Assembly (NCBI RefSeq): GCF_028737205.1
Contig: NZ_JAQZAL010000039.1
Location: 1 to 49,741 of the forward strand
Length of the DNA: 49,741 nucleotides
Reading direction: 5' to 3'
Origin: Actinomycetospora lutea
GTDB lineage: Bacteria; Actinomycetota; Actinomycetes; Mycobacteriales; Pseudonocardiaceae
Numbering within the stretch: the stretch's first letter is position 1; each line of letters opens with the position of its first letter. Below are positions 16,059-24,667 of this stretch, one piece after another. Made by a program: the position numbers and the translations under genes. The notes beneath the pieces were generated by a model. The model was not told where the DNA came from. It saw nothing but the letters and a program-made list of their open reading frames with translations, and did no database searches.

Positions 16059-17003
16059 ATGACCCCCGACGCGGACCCCGAGGCCCGCCCGCCGTGGCGG
16101 GACCGGGTGCGGGACACGCGCACGCGCTTCGAGGAGAGCGGGCTCGGCCACCTGCAGCGGCGGGTCGTGGACACCCAGCTCACCAAGCAGGCGCTGATCC
16201 TCGCCGCGCTCGCGTTCATGCTCGTCATCCCCGCGCTCGTGACCCTCGCGGCCGTCGTGCCGCTCGGGCGCCCCGGCGGCGGCGTGACCGCCTTCGCGAC
16301 CCGGATCGGGCTGACGCCGCAGGCCACGTCGGACCTCCAGCAGCTCTTCCCCACGACGACCGCCGTGTCCAGCGCGTCGACGTGGTTCGGCGTCCTGCTG
16401 ACGGTGGTGCTCACCGTCCGGTGGCCGCTCGCGCTGCAGCGCGGCTACGAGCTCGTCTGGGATCTGCCGCACCGGGGCGTCCGGACGCTCTGGCGGCCGC
16501 TCGCCTGGCTCGCGGGCTTCCTCGCGCTCGTGGCCGCCATCGTGATCGTCGGTCCGGTGGACCGGGGCCTGCCGCTCGTGGTGGTGCTGGTGGTGGGCAC
16601 CCCGCTCGCGATGGCGTGGGCCTGGTGGACCCAGTACCTCCTGCTCGGCGGGCGCATCGGGTGGATGCGCCTGCTGCCCGGCGCGGTCGTCATCGGCGTC
16701 GGTCTCGTGGGCCTGCGGGCGGCCGCGCCGGTCGTGCTGTCGCCCCAGATCAGCTCGAACTACCGGCAGTTCGGTCCGCTGGGGATCGTGTTCGTGATCC
16801 TCTCGTGGTTCGTCGCGTTCGGCGTCGTGATGCTCGGCGGCGCCCTCGTCGGCCACCTCGTCGCCGGCGGCGTGCTCGGGGCGCGCCTGCTGTCACCCCG
16901 CCGGGGTGAGGTCACGGACCCGCCGCCGGGCGAGAGTCCCGACGAGCCCGCCGCACCGGCCGTGCCGGTGGCGGAGGGCGGTCCGTGGCACCGAGGAGGA
17001 TGA
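16059..17003 (+). CDS. YihY/BrkB family membrane protein
   Basis: 314 residues, six membrane segments. The start TRFEESGLGHLQRRVVDTQLTKQALILAALAF (region about residues 20-51) and FPTTTAVSSASTWFG resemble YihY/virulence factor BrkB proteins; SSNYRQFGPLGIVFVILSWF near the end is the family's most conserved motif (xxFGxxGxxxxxLxW). Role in the family is uncertain (once proposed as RNase BN, not supported). Acidic, proline-rich C-terminal tail. Confidence 0.85.
   Translation: MTPDADPEARPPWRDRVRDTRTRFEESGLGHLQRRVVDTQLTKQALILAALAFMLVIPALVTLAAVVPLGRPGGGVTAFATRIGLTPQATSDLQQLFPTTTAVSSASTWFGVLLTVVLTVRWPLALQRGYELVWDLPHRGVRTLWRPLAWLAGFLALVAAIVIVGPVDRGLPLVVVLVVGTPLAMAWAWWTQYLLLGGRIGWMRLLPGAVVIGVGLVGLRAAAPVVLSPQISSNYRQFGPLGIVFVILSWFVAFGVVMLGGALVGHLVAGGVLGARLLSPRRGEVTDPPPGESPDEPAAPAVPVAEGGPWHRGG
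16893..16937 (+). promoter_or_regulatory. perfect MalT-box-like dyad inside the YihY gene, before the DUF1269 gene
   Basis: TCACCC-CGCCG-GGGTGA at 16893-16909 is a perfect dyad. GAGAGT (16932-16937) starts 39 bases after its start. It lies in the 3' end of the YihY coding region, about 97 bases before the DUF1269 ATG, so it may give that gene its own promoter. Confidence 0.45.
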
Positions 17004-17005
17004 CG

Positions 17006-17518
17006 ATGGCGACGTTGACGGCATGGAAGTTCCCGACCCCCGAGGGTGCCGACCAGGCCCTCGCGACGCTCGAACAGCTCCAGAAGCAGGAACTAATCCA
17101 GGTCCTGGACGCGGCGGTCGTGGCCTGGCCCGCGGACAAGAAGCGGCCGAAGACCCGCCAGCTGCACAACCTCGCGGGCGGGGGCGCCCTCGGCGGGAGC
17201 TTCTGGGGTCTGCTGTTCGGCCTGATCTTCTTCGTCCCGCTCCTCGGTCTGGCCATCGGTGCCGCCACCGGCGCCCTCGCCGGCTCGCTGTCCGACGTGG
17301 GGATCGACGACGAGTTCATCGACGAGGTGCGCTCCAAGGTCACCCCGGGGTCGTCGGCGCTGTTCGCGCTGACCGCCAACGCCGTGACCGACAAGGTGTC
17401 CGAGGCGTTCCGCGGCAGCCAGGCCGAGCTCCTGCACACCAACCTCTCGGGTGACCAGGAGGCACGGCTGCGGGAGGCGTTCTCCGACGTCGACGACGAC
17501 GCGCCGGCCCAGGTCTGA
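17006..17518 (+). CDS. DUF1269 family membrane protein
   Basis: 170 residues. The N-terminal region (TAWKFPTPEGADQALATLEQLQKQELI) and DAAVVAWPADKKRPKTRQ are typical of DUF1269, followed by a glycine-zipper hydrophobic hairpin (GGGALGGSFWGLLFGLIFFVPLLGLAIGAATGALAG, about residues 58-93). The C-terminal soluble part has GSSALFALTANAVTDKV. I chose the second ATG (17006) because GAGGAGGA ends 5 bases before it; ATG 17000 lies within that site. Often stress-related in actinobacteria; function unknown. Confidence 0.88.
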   Translation: MATLTAWKFPTPEGADQALATLEQLQKQELIQVLDAAVVAWPADKKRPKTRQLHNLAGGGALGGSFWGLLFGLIFFVPLLGLAIGAATGALAGSLSDVGIDDEFIDEVRSKVTPGSSALFALTANAVTDKVSEAFRGSQAELLHTNLSGDQEARLREAFSDVDDDAPAQV

Positions 17519-17559
17519 GACCTCGTCCGACACCGTCCGGCCGCCGTCCGACACCGACC

Positions 17560-17596
17560 GATCCGCCGGTGGGAGCCCCGCTCCCGCCGGCGGATC
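17560..17596. terminator. strong bidirectional hairpin terminator
   Basis: A 16-bp stem with one G-U pair (arms 17560-17575 and 17581-17596) and loop CCCCG, between the convergent DUF1269 and 71-residue-protein genes. No T tract, as is common in GC-rich actinobacteria. Confidence 0.75.
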
Positions 17597-17607
17597 GTCG
17601 TGTGCGG

Positions 17608-17823
17608 TCAGGCGTCGTCGGGCTCCTGGACCTGCCGCATCGAGACCAGCTCCAGCCCGAGGGCCTGGATGCGGTCGAGGATCCCGTGCACCTCGTCGGC
17701 GTCCTGCGACCAGCCCGAGATGACGGTCTCGGCGGGCACCTCGACGACGGCCATGTCGGGGAAGGCGGCCCGCGCCCGGTCGGACAGGCGCCCGCTGATG
17801 TGGATCTCGAAGCGTCCCGACAC
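17608..17823 (-). CDS. 71-residue protein, paralogue of the 69-residue protein at 29978
   Basis: Predicted beta-alpha-beta-beta-alpha-beta order (FEIHISG, LSDRARAAFPDM, AVVEVP, TVISGWS, DEVHGILDRIQALG, LELVSMRQV), the arrangement of a small ferredoxin-like/ACT-like fold. About 23 of 63 positions are identical to the 69-residue protein in an ungapped alignment made by eye. GTG start with AGGAGAG upstream. It is transcribed from a dyad-type promoter at 17903-17919 and lies just after the LAL cluster. No family recognised; a small ligand-binding or adaptor role is a guess. Confidence 0.8.
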   Translation of the reverse strand: MSGRFEIHISGRLSDRARAAFPDMAVVEVPAETVISGWSQDADEVHGILDRIQALGLELVSMRQVQEPDDA

Positions 17824-17873
17824 GGCCCTCTCCTGGTTCGCCCGCGGGGCCCCGACGGCCACCGTTCCCCGCG

Positions 17874-17919
17874 ATCGTCGCCCCGGGCGCCGCGCGCCCG
17901 CCTCATCCCGACCAGGTGA
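17874..17919 (-). promoter_or_regulatory. MalT-box-like dyad promoter of the 71-residue protein gene
   Basis: On the minus strand TCACCT-GGTCG-GGATGA (17919 down to 17903), followed by GGCGG. The half-site context GGGATGAGG is nine of the ten bases of a MalT box. GACGAT (17879-17874) starts 40 bases after the dyad start. Confidence 0.5.
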
Positions 17920-17935
17920 ACGGGAGGTGGACGAC

Positions 17936-20578
17936 TCACACCAGCAGGCCACGCTCCTGGGCCCGGGTCACGGCACCCCGGCGGGTGGACACCCCGAGCT
18001 TCGCGTAGATCGAGCGGATCTGGGTCTTGACGGTGTTGACCGAGACGACGAGCTCCTCGGCCATCGTCGGGGCGTCGAGCAGCGACGGGAGCAGCGCGAG
18101 CACCACGAGCTCACGCTCGGACAGCGGGGGCGCGGCCTCGAGGGGTGCCGCGGCGCAGGCGGCGGCGACCCGGCCCTCGAAGCCCCGGGCCGCACCACGC
18201 TCGAGCAGCATCGCGCGGGTCCGCGGGCCGGCGAGCGCGAACGGGCGCACGAGGTCGTGGGCCCGGCCGACGTCGAGGGCGGCGTCGAGGGCGGCGCGCC
18301 CGCGGGCGTCGTCGTCGGCCCGCAGCGCCGCCTCCGCCTCGACGAGACCGGCCTCGACCACCACGACCGCCGACCGGCCCGGCCGGCGCAGCGGGGCGAC
18401 CAGGGTCCGGGCGGCGTCCCACCGTCCCGTCGCGGCCTCGGTCCACGCCCGCATCAGCAGGGTCTCGTCGGTCTCGTCGGTCTCGTCGGTCTCGTCGGTC
18501 TCGGCGGTGTCGTCCGTGCCGTCCCCGCGCGCCGCGAGCCACGCCGCGACCTCCTCCGCCGCGCGCAGGTTGCCGAGCAGCAGGGCCGCGCGGTGCTCGA
18601 GCAGGGCGAGCGCGCGGGCGACCGCCGGCGGCAGGGGCGCGTCGCCGAGCACGGCGCGCGCCGTGCGCGCCGCGGCGAGCCCGCCGCCGCGGTCGCCGCG
18701 GTCGCCGGTGGCCGCCCCGTCGATCGCGCGCAGGGCGTAGAGGTCCGCCGGGGCGAGCCGGTCGGGGACGTCGAGGGCTTCGGCGCAGCGCCCGGCGGCG
18801 CGCCCGGGGTCGCCGCGCAGCAGGTCGGCCCAGGCGAGCAGGCCGACGGTGCGTGCCGCCGGTCCCGTCGGCGTCACCGGCGCGCGCGGGTCGTGGCGGG
18901 CGGCGGCCAGCGCGGCCTCGGCGGGGCCGAGCACCCCGGCGGGGTCGCCCTCGACCACCGCGGCCAGGGCGAGCTCGGCGAAGGCGCCCGTCTCGAGGCG
19001 GGCGAGGCCGCCGGCGCGGGCCGCGGCCAGGGCGCCGTGCAGCGCGGCACGGGCGGGGGCGGCGTCGCCGGGTGCGGCGGTGGCGAGCAGGGCGGTCCCG
19101 CGGGCGAGCTGCAGCAGGCCCGCGAGCCCCGCGTCGTCGGGCACCGCGCCGGCCGTGGCGAGCAGCTCGTGGCGGGCCGGCAGGCCGGGGATCCCCGCGC
19201 TGCCCGCGAGCAGCTCGGTGGCCGCGCGCAGCGCCGCGAGGTCCGGGCCCGGAGCGGCCGGCCAGGCCGCGCGGGCGCGCCGCAGCGCCGCGGCCGCGGC
19301 CGGGTGCTCGCGCGCGTCGAGGTGGACGAGCGCGGCGACCAGCGCCAGGCCGGGGTCGTCCTCCGTGACCGCCGTGTCGAGCGCGCCGAGCGCGCGGCGC
19401 AGCGCGGGGAGGTCGCCGCGCAGCAGGAGCGGGACGGCGAGCGTGCCCAGGAGCTCCGCGACGAGGGCCGGGTCGTCGGCCCGCCGCGCGTGGTGCAGGG
19501 CGTGGGCGGGCTCGCCGTGCCCGGCCCACCAGCGGGCGGCCGCGGCGTGCTGGCGGCGGTGCCGCTCCGGGCGGCGCCGCGCGAGGTCGGCGGCCAGGTG
19601 CGAGCGCAGCAGGGCGTGGACGTGGTGCTCGCCGGGGTCGACGCGGTCGACCATCCCGAGCCCGTGCGCGAGCTCCTCGAGCCGCCGGGCGACGTCGACC
19701 TGGCCGGTCAGCGTGACGGCGAGCGCGTCGGGCAGCCGCCGGCACACGCTGAGGTCGTCGAGCAGCTCGCGGTCGTCGGCATCGAGGCCGGCCAGGAGCT
19801 CGCCGCCGAGGTAGTCGGCGACCGAGCGGTCGTCCCCGGAGAACCGGGTGAGGAAGGAGCGCGACTCCTCGCCGCCGCGGCGCAGCGCGAGCACGGCGAG
19901 CCGCAGGCCGGCGGCCCAGCCCTCGGTGCGCCGGTGCAGGGTGGCGACGTCGTCGGCGTCGAGCACCACGCCGCTCGCCGCGGCCAGGGCGCCGGCGTCG
20001 GCCACCGAGAACCGCAGGCCGTCGGCGCGCAGCTCGTGCAGCCCGTCCTCGAGGCGCAGGCGGGGCAGGCCGACCGCGGGGTCCGAGCGCGCGGCGAGCA
20101 CCAGGTGCACCCCGGCGGGACGGTGGCGCACCAGCCGGGCCAGCGCGCGGACGCCGGCGTGCTGGTCGGCGAGCACGTGCACGTCGTCGAGCACGAGACG
20201 CACCGCGGGGCGCAGGGTCGCCAGGCCGTCGAGCAGCGCGTCGGCGAGCTCCTCGCCCGCGGCGTGCCGGTGGGCCAGCGCGTGCAGCGGGCTGTCGGCG
20301 GGGACCGCCCCGGTGGCGAGCACCGCGGCCAGCACCACCGACCAGAAGCGGTCGGGGTCGGCGTCGTCGCGGTCCAGGCCGGCCCAGGCCGTCGGCGGGC
20401 CCTCGCCCCGGCGGGCCCACTCGGCGAGCAGGACGGTCTTGCCCGACCCGGCGGGCGCGAGCACCGCGACGAGCCGGCCGGGTCCGGCGGCCTCGAGGGG
20501 ACGCCACAGCGCGGGGCGCGGGGTGAACCAGCCGGGTAGCGCCGGCACCGCCGTCCTGCTCGCGGGGATGCGGACCAT
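17936..20578 (-). CDS. LAL-type LuxR family transcriptional regulator (first of three)
   Basis: 880 residues, MalT-like architecture. Walker A APAGSGKT at 41-48, Walker B VRLVLDDVHVL, a winged-helix signature FSGDDRSVADYLGGELL, a long helical repeat (TPR-like) middle, and a C-terminal LuxR HTH over the last 62 residues (LSERELVVLALL...VSVNTVKTQIRSIYAKLGV). A run of DET repeats interrupts the middle. ATG 20578 is preceded by GGAGG at 9 bases. LAL regulators bind ATP and an inducer to oligomerise and activate promoters. It follows the second LAL gene on the same strand with a 111-base gap. Confidence 0.9.
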   Translation of the reverse strand: MVRIPASRTAVPALPGWFTPRPALWRPLEAAGPGRLVAVLAPAGSGKTVLLAEWARRGEGPPTAWAGLDRDDADPDRFWSVVLAAVLATGAVPADSPLHALAHRHAAGEELADALLDGLATLRPAVRLVLDDVHVLADQHAGVRALARLVRHRPAGVHLVLAARSDPAVGLPRLRLEDGLHELRADGLRFSVADAGALAAASGVVLDADDVATLHRRTEGWAAGLRLAVLALRRGGEESRSFLTRFSGDDRSVADYLGGELLAGLDADDRELLDDLSVCRRLPDALAVTLTGQVDVARRLEELAHGLGMVDRVDPGEHHVHALLRSHLAADLARRRPERHRRQHAAAARWWAGHGEPAHALHHARRADDPALVAELLGTLAVPLLLRGDLPALRRALGALDTAVTEDDPGLALVAALVHLDAREHPAAAAALRRARAAWPAAPGPDLAALRAATELLAGSAGIPGLPARHELLATAGAVPDDAGLAGLLQLARGTALLATAAPGDAAPARAALHGALAAARAGGLARLETGAFAELALAAVVEGDPAGVLGPAEAALAAARHDPRAPVTPTGPAARTVGLLAWADLLRGDPGRAAGRCAEALDVPDRLAPADLYALRAIDGAATGDRGDRGGGLAAARTARAVLGDAPLPPAVARALALLEHRAALLLGNLRAAEEVAAWLAARGDGTDDTAETDETDETDETDETLLMRAWTEAATGRWDAARTLVAPLRRPGRSAVVVVEAGLVEAEAALRADDDARGRAALDAALDVGRAHDLVRPFALAGPRTRAMLLERGAARGFEGRVAAACAAAPLEAAPPLSERELVVLALLPSLLDAPTMAEELVVSVNTVKTQIRSIYAKLGVSTRRGAVTRAQERGLLV
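18462..18506. repeat. 9-bp repeats in the first LAL gene
   Basis: Five 9-bp units (gtctcgtcg, the last with one change) that encode a DET-repeat acidic tract. In-frame length variation here would not break the gene. Confidence 0.85.
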
Positions 20579-20623
20579 GTCGGGCGACCTCCGTCTCGTC
20601 GCCACGGAGAGTGTCCTCCGGGC

Positions 20624-20668
20624 GGATGAGACGGCGTCGTTCCGCGAGGATGAGGCGTGTGGGGGTGA
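20624..20668 (-). promoter_or_regulatory. three direct MalT-box-like half-sites between two LAL genes
   Basis: GGATGA at 20624-20629 and 20648-20653 (the latter in GAGGATGAGG) and GGGTGA at 20663-20668, all in the same direction, within the 111 bases upstream of the first LAL gene. Direct MalT boxes are how MalT binds its targets, so autoregulation is plausible. The spacing does not match the dyad promoters. Confidence 0.4.
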
Positions 20669-20689
20669 GTGGTGTGTCATGGTGATCAC

Positions 20690-23407
20690 TCACAGCAATC
20701 CGAGGGTGCGCGCCCGGAGGACCGCTTCCCGTCGACCGGCGGCCCCGAGCTTGCGGTACACCGCCCGCTGGTGGGTCTTGACGGTGTTGACCGAGACGTA
20801 GAGCTCGGCGGCGATCTCGGGGTTCGACAGCGTGCTCGCCAGGTAGCGCAGCATCGTCGCCTCCCGCTCGGTGAGGGGCTCGACGAGGGCGCGGCGCGGC
20901 GCGGCGGGGTCGGGGGACGTGCCGGTGAGGCGTTCGAGCAGGTCCATCGCGAACGGCGCGGCCCTGCTACCCCGGTCCACGCGGCGGCGCAGCACGTCGA
21001 CGAGGGCCGGCTCGGCGAGGAACGGCCGGCGCAGCCCGCCCGGCGCGGCGGCCTCCAGGGCGTCCTCGAGACGCTCGATCGCCCGCTGCGGCGCCCCGGC
21101 CCGCTCGGCGGCGAGGGCCGCGACGACGCCCGCCCCGGCACGGACGCGGGGGTGCGGGCTCGCCGCTGCCGGGCCCAGGGCGTCCTCGATGCCCCCGTCG
21201 CCGAGGTGCAGGAGCAGGCGGGCGGCGCCCGCGCGGCCGGCGTCGGTCCGGGGCGCCCCGAGGCGGGCGGCCATCACCCGGGCCGCCTCCGGGTTCCCGC
21301 CGCGGGCCAGGAGGTCGGCCTCGTCGAGCACCCACTGCTCGGCCAGCAGGCGCGGCGGCGTCCACGAGCCGATCCGCGCGCCGGCGGCCCGGAGCGCGGC
21401 GAGGGCGCCATCACGGTCGCCCGCGGCGTCGCGCAGGGCCGCGACCGCCATCGACCCAGCGAGCCGGACCTGCGGCTCGGGGGCGACCTCCTCGACCTCG
21501 AGGAGCAGGGCGAGCCACCGGTCGGTGTCGGCGAGCTCGTCGCGGTCGATCGAGGCGCGGGCCAGCGCCAGGTAGGCCGGGGCCACCTGCAGCGTACGCG
21601 CCCACCCGGCATCGGCGGCCGCCGCGGCGACCTCCCGCGCCCGGCGCGCGGCCTCGTCGAGCTCGCCGCGCTCGCAGAGCAGCAGGGCGAGGTGCGCCGC
21701 GGCGTTGACACGGGGCAGCGAGGGCGGCCCGGGGCCCTCGGCGGACTCGCGCAGGTGCCCGTCGGCCGCATCCAGATCGCCGGTCCAGAGCTCGGCGGTG
21801 CCGAGGTTGGCCAGCACCACGGCGGGGACGATCGCGGCGTCCGCCACCCCCCACCGGCCGAGGGCGGCGACGTCGAGGGTGACCGAGCGGTACGCCCGGG
21901 TGACGGCCTCGAGGTCGCCCTGCGCGCGCGCGTAGGCGGCCTCGACGAGGCCCAGGTGCACCTCGAGACGGCGCCTGCGGCTCTCGCCGAGCGTCCCGGC
22001 GCCCCGGCGGGCGGCCGCGACGAGCGCCCGGACCTGCGTGGTGACCCCGGTGCTCACCCGGGCGCCCGCCAGCGCGGTGGCCAGCTCGGGCCGCTCGAGC
22101 AGCACCGGCTCGGGGACCTCGCCGAGGATGCGGATGACCTCGTCCGCGGCGCCGCGCAGGACGAGGGAGACCACGTGGCCGCCCAAGATGTCGGCGGCGA
22201 GGGCCCACAGCTCGCCGCGCACCGCCGAGCGCAGGGCCTCGAGCGGCATCCCCTCGCGCCGGAACCACTCCGCGGCCCGGCGGTGGCGGTCGCGCCGGTC
22301 CCGGCGGGCCACCGGGCGCGCCCGCAGCAGGTCCAGCACCAGGCGGTGCAGGCGGTACCAGCGGCCCGGGTGGTCCAGCGCCTGGACGAACAGGTGCGAC
22401 GCGGAGAGCTCGGCGAGCACCGCCTCGCCGTCGCTGCGCTCGGTGAGCGCGTCGGCGAGGTCGGCGCAGACCAGGTCGACCGCGCAGACCTGCTCGAGGA
22501 AGGCCACGAGCTCGGCGGGCAGGCGGTCGAGGACCTCCTCGAGCAGGTAGCCCGAGACGCTGTGCGCGTCGCCGGAGAACGCGGCGACCGCGGCGTCGAC
22601 GTCGGGACGGGTCGCGAGGTCGAGGGCGGCCAGGCGCATCCCGGCGGCCCAGCCCCCGGTGCGGGCGACCATCTCCTGCACGTGCCGGTCGGCCGCGGCC
22701 ACGCCCAGCTGCGCGAACAGGGCGGCGGCCTCGTCGTCACGGAAGGCGAGGTCGTCGGGCCGGACCTCGGCCACCAGACCGGCCAGCCGCAGGCGGTTCA
22801 GCGGCCACGGCGGGTCCCGGCGGGTGGTGGCCACGAGGGCGAGCGCGGGCACCGGGCGCTCCACCAGGCTGCGCAGCCCGTCGTGCACGCGCGCCGACGT
22901 CACCTCGTGCAGGTCGTCGAGGACGACGACCACCGGCCGATCCGCCTGCCACAGCGCGGCCGCGAACACCCCCGGGAGCTCGTCGGGGTCGGTGAGCCCG
23001 CCGAGCCGGCGCAGCGCGGCGGCGGTGGCCGGGCCGCCCCGGGCCCCCACCGCGCGGGCGAGCGTCGCCCAGAACGCCCGGGGCTCGTCGTGACCGGGCC
23101 CGAGCGTCACCCACGCCGCGTCGCGCCCGCCGGCGCCCGCCGCGAGCCACGAGCCGACCAGCAGCGTCTTCCCCCACCCGGCCGGCCCCACGACGAGCGT
23201 CACCGCCGCCTCGGCGACGGCGCGGTCGAGCAGGGCGTGCAGCCGGGGCCGGTCGACGACGTGGGTGGCCACCGGGACGGCGTGCTCGGCGTCGCGGCGT
23301 CCGGAGGTCGGCCGGTGGGCCGGCGCCGGGGGCGCCGTGGGGTGCGGCGGGCTCGTCCAGGGCCCCTCGATGACGGGCCCGGACGACGGCGCGCGGGAGG
23401 TGACCAC
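20690..23407 (-). CDS. LAL-type LuxR family transcriptional regulator (second of three)
   Basis: 905 residues. A proline-rich N-terminus of about 45 residues precedes Walker A GPAGWGKT (74-81); Walker B reads VVVVLDDLHEV. The FSGDAHSVSGYLLEEVLDRL segment corresponds to the LAL winged-helix region, followed by TPR-like helices. The C-terminal HTH is LTEREATMLRYLAS...VSVNTVKTHQRAVYRKLG. The GTG at 23407 lies 3 bases after the MFS gene stop, so expression is coupled to it. The most divergent of the three. Confidence 0.9.
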   Translation of the reverse strand: MVTSRAPSSGPVIEGPWTSPPHPTAPPAPAHRPTSGRRDAEHAVPVATHVVDRPRLHALLDRAVAEAAVTLVVGPAGWGKTLLVGSWLAAGAGGRDAAWVTLGPGHDEPRAFWATLARAVGARGGPATAAALRRLGGLTDPDELPGVFAAALWQADRPVVVVLDDLHEVTSARVHDGLRSLVERPVPALALVATTRRDPPWPLNRLRLAGLVAEVRPDDLAFRDDEAAALFAQLGVAAADRHVQEMVARTGGWAAGMRLAALDLATRPDVDAAVAAFSGDAHSVSGYLLEEVLDRLPAELVAFLEQVCAVDLVCADLADALTERSDGEAVLAELSASHLFVQALDHPGRWYRLHRLVLDLLRARPVARRDRRDRHRRAAEWFRREGMPLEALRSAVRGELWALAADILGGHVVSLVLRGAADEVIRILGEVPEPVLLERPELATALAGARVSTGVTTQVRALVAAARRGAGTLGESRRRRLEVHLGLVEAAYARAQGDLEAVTRAYRSVTLDVAALGRWGVADAAIVPAVVLANLGTAELWTGDLDAADGHLRESAEGPGPPSLPRVNAAAHLALLLCERGELDEAARRAREVAAAAADAGWARTLQVAPAYLALARASIDRDELADTDRWLALLLEVEEVAPEPQVRLAGSMAVAALRDAAGDRDGALAALRAAGARIGSWTPPRLLAEQWVLDEADLLARGGNPEAARVMAARLGAPRTDAGRAGAARLLLHLGDGGIEDALGPAAASPHPRVRAGAGVVAALAAERAGAPQRAIERLEDALEAAAPGGLRRPFLAEPALVDVLRRRVDRGSRAAPFAMDLLERLTGTSPDPAAPRRALVEPLTEREATMLRYLASTLSNPEIAAELYVSVNTVKTHQRAVYRKLGAAGRREAVLRARTLGLL

Positions 23408-23410
23408 GAC

Positions 23411-24667
23411 CTACCCCCCGGCCTCGGCGACCGGGCGTGCGCCCGGGGCGGGGGACCCGACGCCGGCCCGGTCGCCGGGGTAGGAGCGCATCGCCGCCCC
23501 GAAGGCGGCGGCCGCGGCCAGGCCGAGGACCGCCACCAGGGCCAGCGCGGTCGTGAGGTCGACCGTGTCGGCCAGGGCGCCGGTGAGGACGGGGCCGACG
23601 GTCAGCCCGAGGAGGTTCTGCGCCACGACGAGCACGGAGATCGCCGTCGCCCGCACCCCGCGGTGGGTCACGTCCACCACGGCCGCCGCGGCGGGCCCGA
23701 CGGCCGCCGTCACCGCCGCCGACCCGAGCACCACCAGCCCGATCTGCGCGGGGCCCGCGGGCACGACCGCGAACGCCGGGACGAGCAGGGCGCTCGCGGC
23801 GGTGCCCGCGAGCACCGGGGTGCGCAGCCGCGCGGCCGGGTCGCGGCGGGCCGCACGGTCGGCGAGCACCGCGGCGCCGGCGGTGCCGCCCACCCCGGCG
23901 AGCACCACGACCGCGGCGAGCCCGCCGGCCTGCGCGGGGGAGAGCAGCAGGCTGCGCTCGAAGTGCGTCGGCAGCCACGTGTACAGCGACGAGGCGACCA
24001 CGAGCACCAGCACCATGCCGGTGACGGCGGCGACGACGGTGCGCGTGCGCAGCACGCCGGCCACGGCCCGGGGACCGCGCGGGACCGCGTGCACGGTCGG
24101 GTAGTCGCGGACCCGCAGGACGGCGAGCGCGAGCAGCACACCGGGCACGGCGAGGATCCCGACGGCCCACCGCCAGCCCCACTGCGCCGCGATCGCGCTG
24201 CCCAGCGCCATCCCCACGACGGTGCCGAGCGGGCCGGCGGCCTGGAACACGCCGAGCACCGCGGCCCGCCGCCGTTCCGGGAACAGCGTCGCGAGCAGCG
24301 CGCCGCCGGCCGGCCCGTAGCCCGCCTCGCCCGCCCCGACCCCGATCCGGGCCGCGAACAGCGCTACCGGGCTCGCCGCGACCGCGGAGGCCGCCGCCGC
24401 CGCGCTCCACACCGTGCCCATGAGCGCGATCGCCCGCACGCGGCTCCACCGGTCCACGAGCGCGGCGACCGGCAGGGCGCCGAGACCGACCGCGAGCGTC
24501 ACGACGGCGACCAGCGCGCCCAGGGTCGTGTCGTCGAGGCCCCACTCCCCGCGGAGGTACGGGAACGCGGCGACGAGGACCTGGCGGTCGGCGAAGTCGA
24601 CGAGCATCAGCGCGGTGAGCAGCACCAGGACGGACCGGGGCGAGGGCCCCGGACGGGGCCCGCTCAT
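23411..24667 (-). CDS. MFS transporter (spinster-like) between two LAL regulators
   Basis: 418 residues, 12 membrane segments. LVDFADRQVLVAAFPYLRGEWGL (region about residues 20-42) with ADRQVL is typical of spinster-type MFS carriers, and ALVDRWSRVRAIAL is motif A. GAGEAGYGPAGGALL is the conserved segment after TM4. The ATG overlaps the stop of the third LAL gene (ATGA) and the stop is 3 bases from the second LAL gene. An inducer carrier for the regulators is inferred from this coupling. Confidence 0.88.
   Translation of the reverse strand: MSGPRPGPSPRSVLVLLTALMLVDFADRQVLVAAFPYLRGEWGLDDTTLGALVAVVTLAVGLGALPVAALVDRWSRVRAIALMGTVWSAAAAASAVAASPVALFAARIGVGAGEAGYGPAGGALLATLFPERRRAAVLGVFQAAGPLGTVVGMALGSAIAAQWGWRWAVGILAVPGVLLALAVLRVRDYPTVHAVPRGPRAVAGVLRTRTVVAAVTGMVLVLVVASSLYTWLPTHFERSLLLSPAQAGGLAAVVVLAGVGGTAGAAVLADRAARRDPAARLRTPVLAGTAASALLVPAFAVVPAGPAQIGLVVLGSAAVTAAVGPAAAAVVDVTHRGVRATAISVLVVAQNLLGLTVGPVLTGALADTVDLTTALALVAVLGLAAAAAFGAAMRSYPGDRAGVGSPAPGARPVAEAGG

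Noticed and set aside
16990..17008. GGATGA at 16998-17003 as another dyad half-site
   Set aside because: It is formed by the ribosome-binding site and first ATG of the DUF1269 gene and has no TCACCC partner at the right distance.
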